Shown here piece after piece: positions 14,512 to 23,222 of a stretch of 44,238 nt of DNA. Origin of the DNA: Lachnospiraceae bacterium. Its GTDB lineage: Bacteria > Bacillota > Clostridia > Lachnospirales > Lachnospiraceae. The notes below the pieces were generated by a model, which was given only the letters and a program-made list of their open reading frames with translations, made no database searches and was not told the origin of the DNA. Each line of letters opens with the position of its first letter. The stretch's first letter is position 1. A program made the translations under genes and the position numbers. The stretch lies in the NCBI GenBank assembly GCA_024405155.1, contig JAKSPC010000014.1, positions 1 through 44,238 of the forward strand, in the 5' to 3' direction.

Positions 14512-15487
14512 AACGGGAAGTACCGATCCCACTTACAATCTGGCCTATGAGGAGTGGGTGCTCACACACCTTACCGAGGGGGAGTATCTGATCCTCTGGC
14601 AGAACGACAACGCCATCATCATCGGCAGCAATCAGAACACCCTGCAGGAGATCGATCCCGCTTTCGTACGGGAACATCACATCCGCGTGGTGCGCCGTAC
14701 CACCGGCGGCGGTGCGGTCTATCATGACCTGGGGAATCTCAACTACTCTTTCATCAAAGACAGAACAAAGGATTCCGGCATGGACATGTCGGAGTTCACA
14801 CAGCTTGTGGTAAAAGCTCTGGGAAGCATGGGCGTGGCCGCGGAAGCCAGCGGCCGGAACGACATCCTGGTAGACGGGAAGAAAGTTTCCGGCACTGCCC
14901 AGCGGGTGGTGAATGCCGGCGGAAAGGAACGCATCCTGTATCACGGAACGCTTCTCTACAAGTCCGATCCCGACATGATCCAGGGCGCCCTTCGTGCCGA
15001 TCCCGAAAAATTCAAATCAAAAGCCACCAAATCCGTAAAAAGCCGTGTGGGAAACATTTCCGACTACATGCCGGAAGGTCTTACGCTGTATGATTTCCGG
15101 GACAGGCTGCGCGACCTGCTCTCCTCCCCGGATGACCGCCAGGCCGGTCCGGTCATCGACTATGATGCCGTAAAAAAACTGCGTGACGAAAAGTACGCCA
15201 CCTACGAATGGAACTACGGGCGCTCCCCGGAGTTTGACTACGCAAATAAAAAGCGGTTTGCCGGCGGCACTTTCGAAGTACGGCTCAAGCTGGAAAAAGG
15301 CGTCATCACCGATGCCGCCATCTACGGGGATTTCCTTTCCCTAAAGCCCGCCTCGGAGATCGCCGAAGCCCTCATCGGAAAGCGCTATACCAAAGAAGAC
15401 GTGGCGGAGGTCTTCGACCGCTTCGAAGCAACCGATTACCTGGGTACCATCACAAGAGAGGAAGCCGTTTCCGTAGTCATTTCATAA
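14498..15487 (+). CDS. lplA: Lipoate-protein ligase A
   Basis: This 329-residue enzyme attaches free lipoate, via lipoyl-AMP, to the E2, H or related proteins of oxoacid dehydrogenase and glycine cleavage systems. Visible signatures are N-L-A-Y-E-E-W, I-G-S-N-Q-N, the R-R-T-T-G-G-G-A-V-Y-H-D-L-G-N loop, the V-x-G-K-K-V-S-G-T-A-Q-R motif, Y-H-G-T-L-L-Y, and a C-terminal accessory domain (residues about 240-329) with Y-E-W-N-Y-G. A GGAG site lies inside the preceding gene, which overlaps by 14 bases. It is last in its operon, with a strong terminator shared with the convergent tRNA gene. Confidence 0.93.
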   Translation: MIYLETGSTDPTYNLAYEEWVLTHLTEGEYLILWQNDNAIIIGSNQNTLQEIDPAFVREHHIRVVRRTTGGGAVYHDLGNLNYSFIKDRTKDSGMDMSEFTQLVVKALGSMGVAAEASGRNDILVDGKKVSGTAQRVVNAGGKERILYHGTLLYKSDPDMIQGALRADPEKFKSKATKSVKSRVGNISDYMPEGLTLYDFRDRLRDLLSSPDDRQAGPVIDYDAVKKLRDEKYATYEWNYGRSPEFDYANKKRFAGGTFEVRLKLEKGVITDAAIYGDFLSLKPASEIAEALIGKRYTKEDVAEVFDRFEATDYLGTITREEAVSVVIS

Positions 15488-15503
15488 CTGCGCGGGCGGT
15501 ACG

Positions 15504-15533
15504 AAAAAAGGATGTCTGCAGACATCCTTTTTT
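15504..15533. terminator. Bidirectional terminator between lplA and tRNA-Gln
   Basis: A 30-bp near-perfect palindrome, AAAAAAGGATGTCTG with its complement, is followed by T residues on both strands. Confidence 0.9.
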
Positions 15534-15538
15534 TGAAA

Positions 15539-15610
15539 CAGCGCCACCAGGGTTCGAACCTGGAAATCACGGAGTCAGAGTCCGTTGCCTTACCATTTGG
15601 CTATGGCGCT
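15539..15610 (-). tRNA. tRNA-Gln (anticodon CUG)
   Basis: The minus strand folds as a 72-nt tRNA: acceptor AGCGCCA/TGGCGCT, D arm with GCC/GGC, anticodon stem ACGGA/TCCGT with loop CTCTGAC giving anticodon CUG, variable GATTT, and T arm CCAGG-TTCGAAC-CCTGG. The discriminator base is G. CCA is not encoded (TTT follows), so it must be added after transcription. CUG is the less common glutamine anticodon; a UUG isoacceptor is expected elsewhere. It has its own promoter (15643-15671). Confidence 0.95.
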
Positions 15611-15642
15611 ATGCGATGCGTCTCTCTCGAGACGCAAGTGCA

Positions 15643-15671
15643 ATTATACATACATCCTTACGATTCGTCAA
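15643..15671 (-). promoter_or_regulatory. Promoter of tRNA-Gln
   Basis: TTGACG (15671-15666) and TATAAT (15648-15643) are 17 bases apart on the minus strand. A GCGTCTC/GAGACGC hairpin (15618-15635) lies in the short leader before the tRNA. Confidence 0.85.
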
Positions 15672-15678
15672 GCGTTTT

Positions 15679-17427
15679 TTACATCTTTTCCGGAGCGGAA
15701 AATCCCAGCATGCCGATGGACTTTTCCAGCACTTCCTTCGTAAGCTCCAGAAGGGCGATATAGGAAGCTTTCAGTTCCTCATCCTCGCACTTTAAGATCA
15801 TCACGTTGTGGTAGAAAGTGTTGAAATTGTTGGACACCTCGTAGATGAACTGACAGATCTTATGAGGAGCCTTCTCTTCCCAGGCGGAAGCCACCACTTC
15901 GTTGAAACGGGAAAGAGACAGTGCCAGAGTCTTGGCATCGGCGCTTTCTTCGATGGCCTTTGTAACGGAAGTTTCCGAGCGCTTTCCGTAAGTTCTTAAG
16001 ATACTTCCTATCCTTACGATGGTATACAGGATGTAAGGTCCGGTATTGCCTTCGAAGCTGGTGAAGCGGTCGATATCAAAGATGTAATCCTTTGCCGCCT
16101 GATTGGACAGGTCACCGTACTTGAGCGCCGCAAGGCCCACGGTCTTTGCGATCTTTCTGGCTTCTTCGTCGCTTACTTCGTTCTTGTCACGGGAGGCACG
16201 GATCTTTTCGTAGACCGCATCCTCAATGTCACGGATCAGATCTTCCAGACGCATGACGCCGCCGGAACGGGTCTTGAAGGGCTTTCCGTCCTTGCCGTTC
16301 ATGGTGCCGAACCCCAGGAAGGTAAGGTCCTGTCCGTCCTTTACGATGCCGGCTTTTCTGGCGACGCGGAAGAAACTCATGTAGTGGAGATCCTGCCGCT
16401 TGTCTGCTACGTAAACGTAATCATCCGGCTGGAACAGTTTTTCCCGTTCCACAAGCGTTGCCAGATCCGTGGTGGCGTAAAGGCTGGCGCCGTCAGACTT
16501 TCTTACGATGCAGGGAGGCACTTCCTTTTTGTCTGTGGGCTCCTGAATATCCACCACCAGAGCGCCCTGATCCTCGTGGGCAATGCCCCTCTCTTCCAGA
16601 TCCTTAAGCATCTCCGGGATGTATTTCTGCACGTCGGATTCGCCCTTCCAGAGCTCGAAATGCACGTCCAGGTTATCGTAGTTCTTTTTCAGATCCGCCT
16701 TGGAAAGCTCCATGATGCGTTCCCAGATGCGGGTGCATTCCGGATCGCCTGCCTGCAGCTTTTTGGTGGATTCCAAAGCGCGGGCCTTGAAGGCTGCCGC
16801 TTCCGGCGTAGGTGCGCCGTTTTCGTCCACAGCTTTCGACTTCGCGGAAGCCGCCGGGTAGATATCCTCCAGGTCGGAAAGAGTAAATTCCTTCTGGTTC
16901 CGGTCTTTTAATTCCTCGATAATGAGGCCCATCTGCAGGCCCCAGTCGCCAAGGTGCACGTCACCGATGGCTTCGTGGCCGTTGGCCGCGCAGATCCTCT
17001 TTAACGCCTCACCGATGACGGCGCTCCTGAGATGGCCGATATGCAGGGGCTTTGCCACGTTGGCTCCGCCATAGTCCACGATGACTCTTCTCTTTTCCTG
17101 CCGGATCACGCCAAGGAAAGGATCGCTCTTCATCTCATCCAGATAGGAACCGATGAAGGCGGGCTCCATGGTAATGTTCACGAAACCGGGCATGCAGGCC
17201 TCTGCCTTTCTGATCTCCGGATGCGCGGAAAGTTTTTCCGCCACTTTTTCTGCGATCTCGATGGGCTTCTTTCCCATTTTCTTTGCCAGAGCCATGCATC
17301 CGTTTGCCTGATACTCGCAGAGATCCGGCCGGTCAGATACATTAACACGTCCGAAGCCGGCATCACAGCCGGCTTCGATAAACGCTTTTTCACTGATCTC
17401 AGTTAAAAGTTCTGTAATTTTCTTCAT
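15679..17427 (-). CDS. argS: Arginyl-tRNA synthetase
   Basis: This 582-residue class I synthetase charges tRNA-Arg. It has the N-terminal Add-1 domain, a catalytic domain with D-Y-G-G-A-N-V-A-K-P-L-H-I-G-H-L-R-S, a degenerate KMSKS region around F-K-T-R-S-G-G, and a helical anticodon-binding DALR domain at the C-terminus. A GTG further upstream (17454) opens the frame, but the ATG at 17427, 4 bases after the efp stop and preceded by AAGAGAG, fits the conserved M-K-K-I-T-E-L-L start. It is co-transcribed with efp. Confidence 0.95.
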   Translation of the reverse strand: MKKITELLTEISEKAFIEAGCDAGFGRVNVSDRPDLCEYQANGCMALAKKMGKKPIEIAEKVAEKLSAHPEIRKAEACMPGFVNITMEPAFIGSYLDEMKSDPFLGVIRQEKRRVIVDYGGANVAKPLHIGHLRSAVIGEALKRICAANGHEAIGDVHLGDWGLQMGLIIEELKDRNQKEFTLSDLEDIYPAASAKSKAVDENGAPTPEAAAFKARALESTKKLQAGDPECTRIWERIMELSKADLKKNYDNLDVHFELWKGESDVQKYIPEMLKDLEERGIAHEDQGALVVDIQEPTDKKEVPPCIVRKSDGASLYATTDLATLVEREKLFQPDDYVYVADKRQDLHYMSFFRVARKAGIVKDGQDLTFLGFGTMNGKDGKPFKTRSGGVMRLEDLIRDIEDAVYEKIRASRDKNEVSDEEARKIAKTVGLAALKYGDLSNQAAKDYIFDIDRFTSFEGNTGPYILYTIVRIGSILRTYGKRSETSVTKAIEESADAKTLALSLSRFNEVVASAWEEKAPHKICQFIYEVSNNFNTFYHNVMILKCEDEELKASYIALLELTKEVLEKSIGMLGFSAPEKM

Positions 17428-17431
17428 TCGA

Positions 17432-17989
17432 TCAAACTCTCTTGAGGTACTCACCGGTACGGGTATCGATCTGAACCTTGTCGCCGATGTTTACGAAAAG
17501 CGGAACAGCGATCTGTGCGCCGGTCTCCACGGTTGCGGGCTTGGTAGCGCCGGTAGCGGTATCGCCCTTGAAGCCGGGCTCGGTATCGGAGATCTCAAGC
17601 TCTACGAACATGGGAGGCTCTACGGAGAATACGCTGCCGTTGTAGGAGCAGATCTTGCACATATCATTTTCCTTAACGAAAGTCATGGCATCTGCTGCCA
17701 GCTCGGAAGGAAGGGTGGTCTGCTCGAAGGTATCCGTGTTCATGAATACGTAGTCATCGCCATCCTTGTAGAGATACTGCATATCTATTCTGTCGATCCG
17801 GGCTGCCGGGAATTTCTCGGTAGGTCTGAAAGTCTTTTCCACTACGCCGCCGTTGATCACGTTTCTCAGCTTCGTTCTTACGAATGCTGCGCCTTTGCCG
17901 GGCTTAACGTGCTGGAATTCAACGATCTGAAGTACCTGTCCGTCAATTTCTACTGTAACGCCGTTTCTGAAATCGCCTGCTGAAATCAT
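17432..17989 (-). CDS. efp: Elongation factor P
   Basis: This 185-residue factor rescues ribosomes stalled at consecutive prolines. It has three beta-barrel domains: domain I with [10 protein letters not shown] and the loop K-P-G-K-G-A-A-F, whose Lys32 is the tip residue that is modified in some bacteria; then the OB domains ending in I-D-T-R-T-G-E-Y. A lysine at the tip would need EpmA-type or other modification, or work unmodified. It lies directly upstream of argS and downstream of yqeG. An argS start lies 4 bases after its stop. Confidence 0.96.
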   Translation of the reverse strand: MISAGDFRNGVTVEIDGQVLQIVEFQHVKPGKGAAFVRTKLRNVINGGVVEKTFRPTEKFPAARIDRIDMQYLYKDGDDYVFMNTDTFEQTTLPSELAADAMTFVKENDMCKICSYNGSVFSVEPPMFVELEISDTEPGFKGDTATGATKPATVETGAQIAVPLFVNIGDKVQIDTRTGEYLKRV

Positions 17990-18042
17990 AAAAGATCATC
18001 CTCCAAATTAATTTCTCAATAGTGTATATTACTTGTTTTTTT

Positions 18043-18510
18043 CTAATTATGCAAGTACCTAAATGGAATTTCCAGTACCCGTTTCAACTTGATGAACGGC
18101 GTATCCGTTTCCGGCGCCAGAGGTTCTGTGAGGATCATGCGGATCCCGGCGTTTTTCGCACCCCAGGCATCCGTAAAGATCTGGTCTCCCACGGCCGCCA
18201 CCTGATCCTTCGTAAGGCCCATCCGGCGGATGGCTTCCAGGATCTTGTCCGGCTTCGGCTTCAGTGCTTCGCACAGATACGGAACTCCCACACTGTCGGC
18301 AAAAGACTTCGCCCGGGGTTCGTGATTGTTGGACACGATAAACAGCCGGTAGCCCATCTCCTTCAAGTCGTCGATGAGTCCCTTCGCCCGGGCATCCGCC
18401 GGAGCGTCGTGAGGCACCAGGGTGTTGTCGATATCCAGAATGATCCCCCGTAAGCCTTTGGCGTACTCCTTCCGCCAGTCGATGCCGAAAATGTTCTCTG
18501 CTCTCTCCAT
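18043..18510 (-). CDS. yqeG: YqeG-family HAD phosphatase
   Basis: This roughly 155-residue HAD-IIIA phosphatase has motif I L-D-I-D-N-T-L-V-P, motif II I-V-S-N-N, K-P-K-P motif III, and motif IV V-G-D-Q-I-F-T-D. YqeG is a conserved Firmicutes phosphatase of uncertain physiological substrate; a phosphatidylglycerophosphate phosphatase role has been shown for related proteins. An in-frame GTG at 18531 lies inside nrdR, and the ATG at 18510 lies 7 bases after the nrdR stop. I prefer the ATG, although the ribosome-binding site is weak, which suggests coupling to nrdR. Confidence 0.9.
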   Translation of the reverse strand: MERAENIFGIDWRKEYAKGLRGIILDIDNTLVPHDAPADARAKGLIDDLKEMGYRLFIVSNNHEPRAKSFADSVGVPYLCEALKPKPDKILEAIRRMGLTKDQVAAVGDQIFTDAWGAKNAGIRMILTEPLAPETDTPFIKLKRVLEIPFRYLHN

Positions 18511-18517
18511 ACGCGGC

Positions 18518-18985
18518 TCAGTGCTTTGCACTGTCCTTTTCCAGCAGTTTTCCGATCTCGCTGATGAAAGACTTCACGTCCTTGAATTCCCGGTAAACGG
18601 AAGCGAATCTGACGTAGGCGACTTCATCCAGTTCCTTCAGCTTTTCCATGACCTTTTCGCCGATGTACTTCGTGGGGATCTCCCGCTCGCCCAGGGAAAA
18701 GATCTCGTTTTCGATATTGTCGATGGCACGGGTGATCTGCTCGATGGAAACAGGTCTCTTGTGACAGGGAACCACGATGCTCTTTTCGATCTTGGTCCTG
18801 TCGTAGGGCTCTCTGGTCTCGTCTTTTTTGATGACCATGAGAGGAATGGTCTCCAGCTTCTCATAGGTGGTAAAGCGCTTGCCGCACTGCTCGCACTGAC
18901 GGCGGCGGCGTATGGAGGCGTTATCCTCTGCGGGCCTGGAATCGATTACTTTGGTGTCTTCTGCATTACAGAACGGGCATTTCAT
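18518..18985 (-). CDS. nrdR: Transcriptional repressor NrdR
   Basis: This 155-residue protein represses ribonucleotide reductase genes in response to ATP/dATP. It has the N-terminal zinc ribbon (C-P-F-C ... C-E-Q-C-G-K-R-F-T-T) and the ATP-cone domain (V-I-K-K-D-E-T-R-E-P-Y-D-R-T-K-I ... R-F-A-S-V-Y-R-E-F). Its length and motifs are standard. Its start overlaps the DUF975 gene by 20 bases, and yqeG begins just after its stop, so it is in the middle of an operon. Its usual targets (NrdR boxes before nrd genes) are not in this window. Confidence 0.97.
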   Translation of the reverse strand: MKCPFCNAEDTKVIDSRPAEDNASIRRRRQCEQCGKRFTTYEKLETIPLMVIKKDETREPYDRTKIEKSIVVPCHKRPVSIEQITRAIDNIENEIFSLGEREIPTKYIGEKVMEKLKELDEVAYVRFASVYREFKDVKSFISEIGKLLEKDSAKH

Positions 18986-19988
18986 GGTCTTCTCCTTCTT
19001 TTCCTTCCGGCTGTGCCGGGATTTCTGTCACTTCCGCGGCCGGGATGATCTCTGCCGGGATCTGTGCGGCCTGTACGGGCATTTCCGCGGCCGGTGCGGC
19101 CGCAGGCTCTTCCGCAGTCATTTCTGCTTCGGGAACTCCGTATATTCTCTGATACGCGGCAGTTTCCTGCACCTCGCCGCTGATATTCAGATAAAACACC
19201 ATCACGGTGGCTTCCGCGTAGGGCATGATCCACAGCGCCGCCACGGGCACGATCTCCATGGCAATATACCAGAACAGAAAACTGATGGCTGCGGTCCACA
19301 GAAGCTTTATCTTCTTTCCCCGCATAATGCGGAAAGACGTGCCGATGGCATCCATGATCTCCGTTTCCGGCGCATCCAGGATCACAACATCCGAATACAC
19401 CATGGCAAGGGACAGTCCGATCATAATGAACTCTGTAAGGATCATCACGATGGCCAGGGCGTTGAACCAGCCGGTGCCGGAGGTGGTGACCTCCTTAAAA
19501 TGACCGGTGGCCAGGGCGATCATCCAGGTAAACAGCGGAAAGATCAGCGGCACTGCCGTGAAGAAGGTGGTAAGGAATTTGACGGCCACCAGTTTCCAGG
19601 GATGGGCGCTGTTCTTAAAACACCAGAACAGGGTGGAAAGGCCGGTCCCGTCTTTCCGGCAAAGCTCCAGCATGAGCTTTTTTCTGCCGTAATCCAGCCA
19701 GGCGGCCACCACGAAGGCGACGAACAGAAGCGCAAAGGCCACCAGTACGGCAATGAAAGAATATTTGGGATCGGAGCGGATGACTTTCAGCACGTTGGTG
19801 CCCCGTCCCACGATCCTTACGACCACCTTTGCCTCCGGATCGCCGAAGGCTGCGTACAGCCCTGCAAAGCTCAGAAGTCCGCAGAGGAACGTAAGGAAAA
19901 AGGAAACGAAATACGCCCCGATGACAGTGCCGTTACGGCCCAGGAGCGCTTCTCTGGCAACTGCTTTGATCTCTTTTGTTTTCAGCAT
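18966..19988 (-). CDS. DUF975 family integral membrane protein
   Basis: This 340-residue protein starts K-E-I-K-A-V-A-R-E-A-L-L-G, the usual DUF975 N-terminus, followed by about six hydrophobic segments. It ends in a low-complexity cytoplasmic-type tail of about 65 residues rich in Ala, Pro and Glu (roughly residues 275-340). The function of DUF975 is unknown. It overlaps both the small membrane protein upstream (7 bases) and nrdR downstream (20 bases), so the three genes are tightly coupled. The tail is unlike the short ends usual in the family and may be a local expansion. Confidence 0.8.
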   Translation of the reverse strand: MLKTKEIKAVAREALLGRNGTVIGAYFVSFFLTFLCGLLSFAGLYAAFGDPEAKVVVRIVGRGTNVLKVIRSDPKYSFIAVLVAFALLFVAFVVAAWLDYGRKKLMLELCRKDGTGLSTLFWCFKNSAHPWKLVAVKFLTTFFTAVPLIFPLFTWMIALATGHFKEVTTSGTGWFNALAIVMILTEFIMIGLSLAMVYSDVVILDAPETEIMDAIGTSFRIMRGKKIKLLWTAAISFLFWYIAMEIVPVAALWIMPYAEATVMVFYLNISGEVQETAAYQRIYGVPEAEMTAEEPAAAPAAEMPVQAAQIPAEIIPAAEVTEIPAQPEGKEGEDHEMPVL

Positions 19989-20323
19989 ACGAAAGCACCT
20001 CCCTCAAGTCCCAGACGAAGGATGCCGCCGAACATGCGCTGCATCTGTTCCGGCCCGAACACGCCGATGGACCTTAACAAAAACGAAAAGATGGCGAAAA
20101 ACAGCGTCAGCCCGATAATGGCTCCTACCGCCGCGACGATCACCGCCACTACCGCCTCCGTGCACATTTTCTTTCCGCCCCGGGAAAGCAGGGCAAACAC
20201 GAAGGAAAGCACGGCACAGGGAATGCCGAGGACCATAAGCCATGCCGTCATGACGGAAATAATGGCGAATACGAGGGCGGCCGTTGCCAGGCCGTTTGCC
20301 TCCGCTTTTTCCTGAATCTGCAT
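19982..20323 (-). CDS. Small membrane protein, DUF4190-like
   Basis: This 113-residue protein has two hydrophobic stretches in the first half (A-T-A-A-L-V-F-A-I-I-S and G-I-P-C-A-V-L-S-F-V-F-A) and a third around V-V-A-V-I-V-A-A-V-G-A-I-I. The spacing and the basic R-G-G-K-K loop resemble DUF4190-type proteins, which have no known function. The frame opens at a GTG (20332) but GGAGG fits the ATG at 20323. It overlaps the DUF975 gene by 7 bases and starts 31 bases after prfC ends. Confidence 0.65.
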   Translation of the reverse strand: MQIQEKAEANGLATAALVFAIISVMTAWLMVLGIPCAVLSFVFALLSRGGKKMCTEAVVAVIVAAVGAIIGLTLFFAIFSFLLRSIGVFGPEQMQRMFGGILRLGLEGGAFVC

Positions 20324-20353
20324 ACAAAACACCTCCGAACAGTGAAATTTTGT

Positions 20354-21964
20354 TTACTGATTTTCCATGGGAGCGCCGAATTCCGAAAGCTCCAGCCCTT
20401 CGTTTCTTTCCAGCACCATGCGCACGCTCCACTCGTGAGCAAACAGAAGGAGCGGATTTCCTTTCAGATCCTGTACCTTCTTCATGTCGGACGTACCGTT
20501 GATGCGGTCCAGATTCACCTTTTCCGGATGCGCCACCCAGCGCACGTGTTCATAGGGCAGCTGTTCCAGCGCCACTTCCACGTTGTACTCATTTTTCAGA
20601 CGGTACGTGAGCACTTCGAACTGCAGTACGCCTACCACGCCTACGATGATCTCCTCCATGCCGGAGTTCAGTTCCTGGAAGATCTGGATGGCACCCTCCT
20701 GGGCGATCTGCATGACGCCCTTCATGAACTGCTTTCTCTTCATGGTATCGATCTGACGGCAGCGGGCGAAATGCTCCGGCGCGAAGGTGGGGATACCGGC
20801 AAATTTGAATTTCTTATTGGAAACGCAGAGCGTGTCACCGATGGAATAAATGCCCGGATCGAATACGCCGATAATATCGCCGGCGTAGGCCTTGTCGATG
20901 ATCTGGCGTTCGTCCGCCATCATCTGGGTGGGCATGGTGAGCTTTATTTTGCGGCCGCCCTGCACGTGGTTCACTTCCATGCCGGCGTCATACTCGCCGG
21001 AGCAGATGCGCATGAATGCCACACGGTCACGGTGGGCCTTGTTCATGTTGGCCTGGATCTTGAAGACGAATGCCGAGAAGTCTTCCTTGTCCGGCTCGAT
21101 GAGGCCTTCGCTGGACATTCTGGGAAGCGGCGGCAAGGTCATTGCCAGGAAGTGCTTTAAGAAGGGCTCCACGCCGAAGTTGGTGAGGGCCGATCCGAAA
21201 AACACCGGGCTCAGTTTTCCCGCGTTCACCTTTTCCGGATCCAGCTCGTCCGCGGCACCGTCGATGAGCTCCATGTCTTCCATGAGCTTCTGGTAGTTGA
21301 TCACACCGATGACGCTCTGCAGGTTGGGATCGTCGATATCGTATTCCGTAGTCTCCAGTTCCCTGGCGCCTCCCATTTCGGCCTTGAACGTAATGACCTT
21401 GCGGGCTTCTCTCTCATAGACGCCCTTGAAATTCTTGCCGCAGCCGATGGGCCAGTTGACAGGGCAGGTGTGGATGCCCAGCACGTCTTCGATCTCGGAA
21501 AGGAGCTCGAAGGGGTCTCTGGCTTCCCGGTCGAATTTATTGATGAAGGTAAAAATGGGGATGCCTCTCATGACGCAGACCTTGAACAGTTTGATGGTCT
21601 GCGCCTCCACGCCCTTGGATCCGTCGATGACCATGACTGCCGTATCGGCTGCCATGAGGGTGCGGTAGGTGTCCTCGGAGAAGTCCTGATGTCCCGGGGT
21701 GTCCAGGATGTTGATCACTTTGCCGTCATAGACGAACTGCATGGCGGAGGAGGTAACAGAGATGCCTCTCTCCTTCTCGATCTCCATCCAGTCGGATACG
21801 GCGTGCTTGGTGGCTTTTCTTCCCTTTACGGTGCCGGCCAGATTGATGGCGCCGCCGTACAGAAGGAATTTTTCCGTCAGCGTCGTTTTACCGGCATCCG
21901 GGTGAGAGATGATCGCGAAGGTGCGGCGCTTTTCGATTTCTTTTTTCGTAGTTTCGTTTACCAT
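20354..21964 (-). CDS. prfC: Peptide chain release factor 3
   Basis: This 536-residue translational GTPase recycles RF1/RF2 after termination. It has G1 S-H-P-D-A-G-K-T-T-L-T-E-K, the switch segment G-I-S-V-T-S-S, G3 D-T-P-G-H-Q-D-F-S, G4 N-K-F-D, then domains II and III with the RF3-specific C-terminal domain ending in an R-W-V-A-H-P segment. The length is typical (about 530). It is first in the run to the membrane proteins and nrdR. A large inverted repeat (22027-22129) separates it from the surface-sugar operon. Confidence 0.95.
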   Translation of the reverse strand: MVNETTKKEIEKRRTFAIISHPDAGKTTLTEKFLLYGGAINLAGTVKGRKATKHAVSDWMEIEKERGISVTSSAMQFVYDGKVINILDTPGHQDFSEDTYRTLMAADTAVMVIDGSKGVEAQTIKLFKVCVMRGIPIFTFINKFDREARDPFELLSEIEDVLGIHTCPVNWPIGCGKNFKGVYEREARKVITFKAEMGGARELETTEYDIDDPNLQSVIGVINYQKLMEDMELIDGAADELDPEKVNAGKLSPVFFGSALTNFGVEPFLKHFLAMTLPPLPRMSSEGLIEPDKEDFSAFVFKIQANMNKAHRDRVAFMRICSGEYDAGMEVNHVQGGRKIKLTMPTQMMADERQIIDKAYAGDIIGVFDPGIYSIGDTLCVSNKKFKFAGIPTFAPEHFARCRQIDTMKRKQFMKGVMQIAQEGAIQIFQELNSGMEEIIVGVVGVLQFEVLTYRLKNEYNVEVALEQLPYEHVRWVAHPEKVNLDRINGTSDMKKVQDLKGNPLLLFAHEWSVRMVLERNEGLELSEFGAPMENQ

Positions 21965-22026
21965 AAGTACCTCTATCGGGCGGATCCGGCTGTGGCATGT
22001 CCCGTCTGCACTGCTGCTCCGGTTTT

Positions 22027-22129
22027 GATTTTCTAAGCTTTCACACGCAGGTCGTGACGCTCGGGGTCCTGCTCACTGCGCTTCGCTTGTTCGTCCCCTC
22101 GCACTCCCCGCTATGAAAGCTTGAAAATC
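22027..22129. repeat. Long intergenic inverted repeat
   Basis: GATTTTCTAAGCTTTCA (from 22027) pairs with TGAAAGCTTGAAAATC (22114-22129) with one bulged base, so a 16-bp stem closes a GC-rich interior. That interior contains GGGG/CCCC arms and a GCGCTTCGC core, and could fold further. It sits between the rfbD stop and the prfC start on the minus strand. Confidence 0.7.
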
Positions 22130-22186
22130 TGCAATCCTCGCAATGTGCACAACGGTCCATGCCGCTGCCAGATCTGCCCCGTTAGT

Positions 22187-23161
22187 TTATTTCGCAAGTT
22201 CCAAAAGATAACGTCTCAATGCGTCACGCCAGTCGGGAAGAGGCTCGAATCCGTTTGCACGCAGCTTCGATTTGTCGAGGCGCGAGTTGAAGGGACGTGC
22301 GGCCTTGGAAAGGCCGTATTCCGCGGTGGTGACGGGCGTCACTCCTACATTTTCGTATGCCGGGATCTGCCCACTTCCGCTCACGGCAGGGACTCCAAGT
22401 TCTGCAGCCTGCTTAAAGATCTCGCAGGCGAAGTCGTACCAGGAGATGAACCCGCCCTCGTTGGTGGCGTGGTAATAGCCGTACTTTTCCGTAAGGCTCA
22501 TGTCGGCAAGGAGGCGGGCCAGGTCATAGGTATAGGTGGGCGTGCCGATCTGATCGGCTACCACCCGCAGCTGATCGTGGTTTTCCGCCAGTTTCAGCAT
22601 GGTCTTGATAAAGTTATTACCGTTTTTCCCGAATACCCAGGCGATACGGACGATGAAAAACTTATTAAGATTCCCGGTCACTGCCTGCTCCCCCAGGAGC
22701 TTTGTCTTTCCATAGTAGTTCTGCGGGGCATACTCTCTGCAGTCCGGCTGCCAGGGCATCTCGCCTTTGCCGTCAAACACGTAGTCCGTGCTGATGTAGA
22801 TCATGGGAATATCCAGTGCCCGGCAAGCCTTTGCGATGTTTTCCGTGCCGGTCACGTTGATCTTATATACTTTTTCTTTGTTTTCCTCATCCTCGGCGGC
22901 ATCCACCGCGGTCCAGGCCGCGCAGTGCACCACAGCCTCCGGTTTCACGGCCGATATCACTTTTTCTGCAGCCTGCCCATCTGTGATGTCCAGCTGCACA
23001 TAGGAAAAGCCCGGGTCTTTTCCCAGAAGGGACGCCATCTTATTCCGGTAATCCTCTTCGGAAAGGATGTCCGTTCCCACGGCATCAAGGCCGCGTTTTC
23101 TGTACTCCCCCATCAGGTCGTGGCCCAGCTGTCCGCCCACGCCTGTTACCAAAAAGCTCAT
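22187..23161 (-). CDS. rfbD: RmlD-type NAD(P)-dependent sugar-nucleotide reductase
   Basis: This 324-residue protein is an extended short-chain dehydrogenase like dTDP-4-dehydrorhamnose reductase. It has the V-T-G-V-G-G-Q-L-G nucleotide-binding motif, H-C-A-A-W-T-A-V-D-A-A-E, the catalytic Y-x-x-x-K in N-Y-Y-G-K-T-K, S-T-D-Y-V-F-D-G, and R-I-A-W-V-F-G. RmlD makes dTDP-L-rhamnose, but rmlA, rmlB and rmlC are not nearby. It ends a heptose-type sugar operon, so it may instead reduce another nucleotide sugar. It starts 62 bases after the fusion gene. The family is certain; the substrate is less so. Confidence 0.88.
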   Translation of the reverse strand: MSFLVTGVGGQLGHDLMGEYRKRGLDAVGTDILSEEDYRNKMASLLGKDPGFSYVQLDITDGQAAEKVISAVKPEAVVHCAAWTAVDAAEDEENKEKVYKINVTGTENIAKACRALDIPMIYISTDYVFDGKGEMPWQPDCREYAPQNYYGKTKLLGEQAVTGNLNKFFIVRIAWVFGKNGNNFIKTMLKLAENHDQLRVVADQIGTPTYTYDLARLLADMSLTEKYGYYHATNEGGFISWYDFACEIFKQAAELGVPAVSGSGQIPAYENVGVTPVTTAEYGLSKAARPFNSRLDKSKLRANGFEPLPDWRDALRRYLLELAK

Positions 23162-23222
23162 ATCCGATCTCCTGTATCAGTCTCATCGCAGCAGCACATT
23201 TTCGCCGGTCTGCGATCATTTC

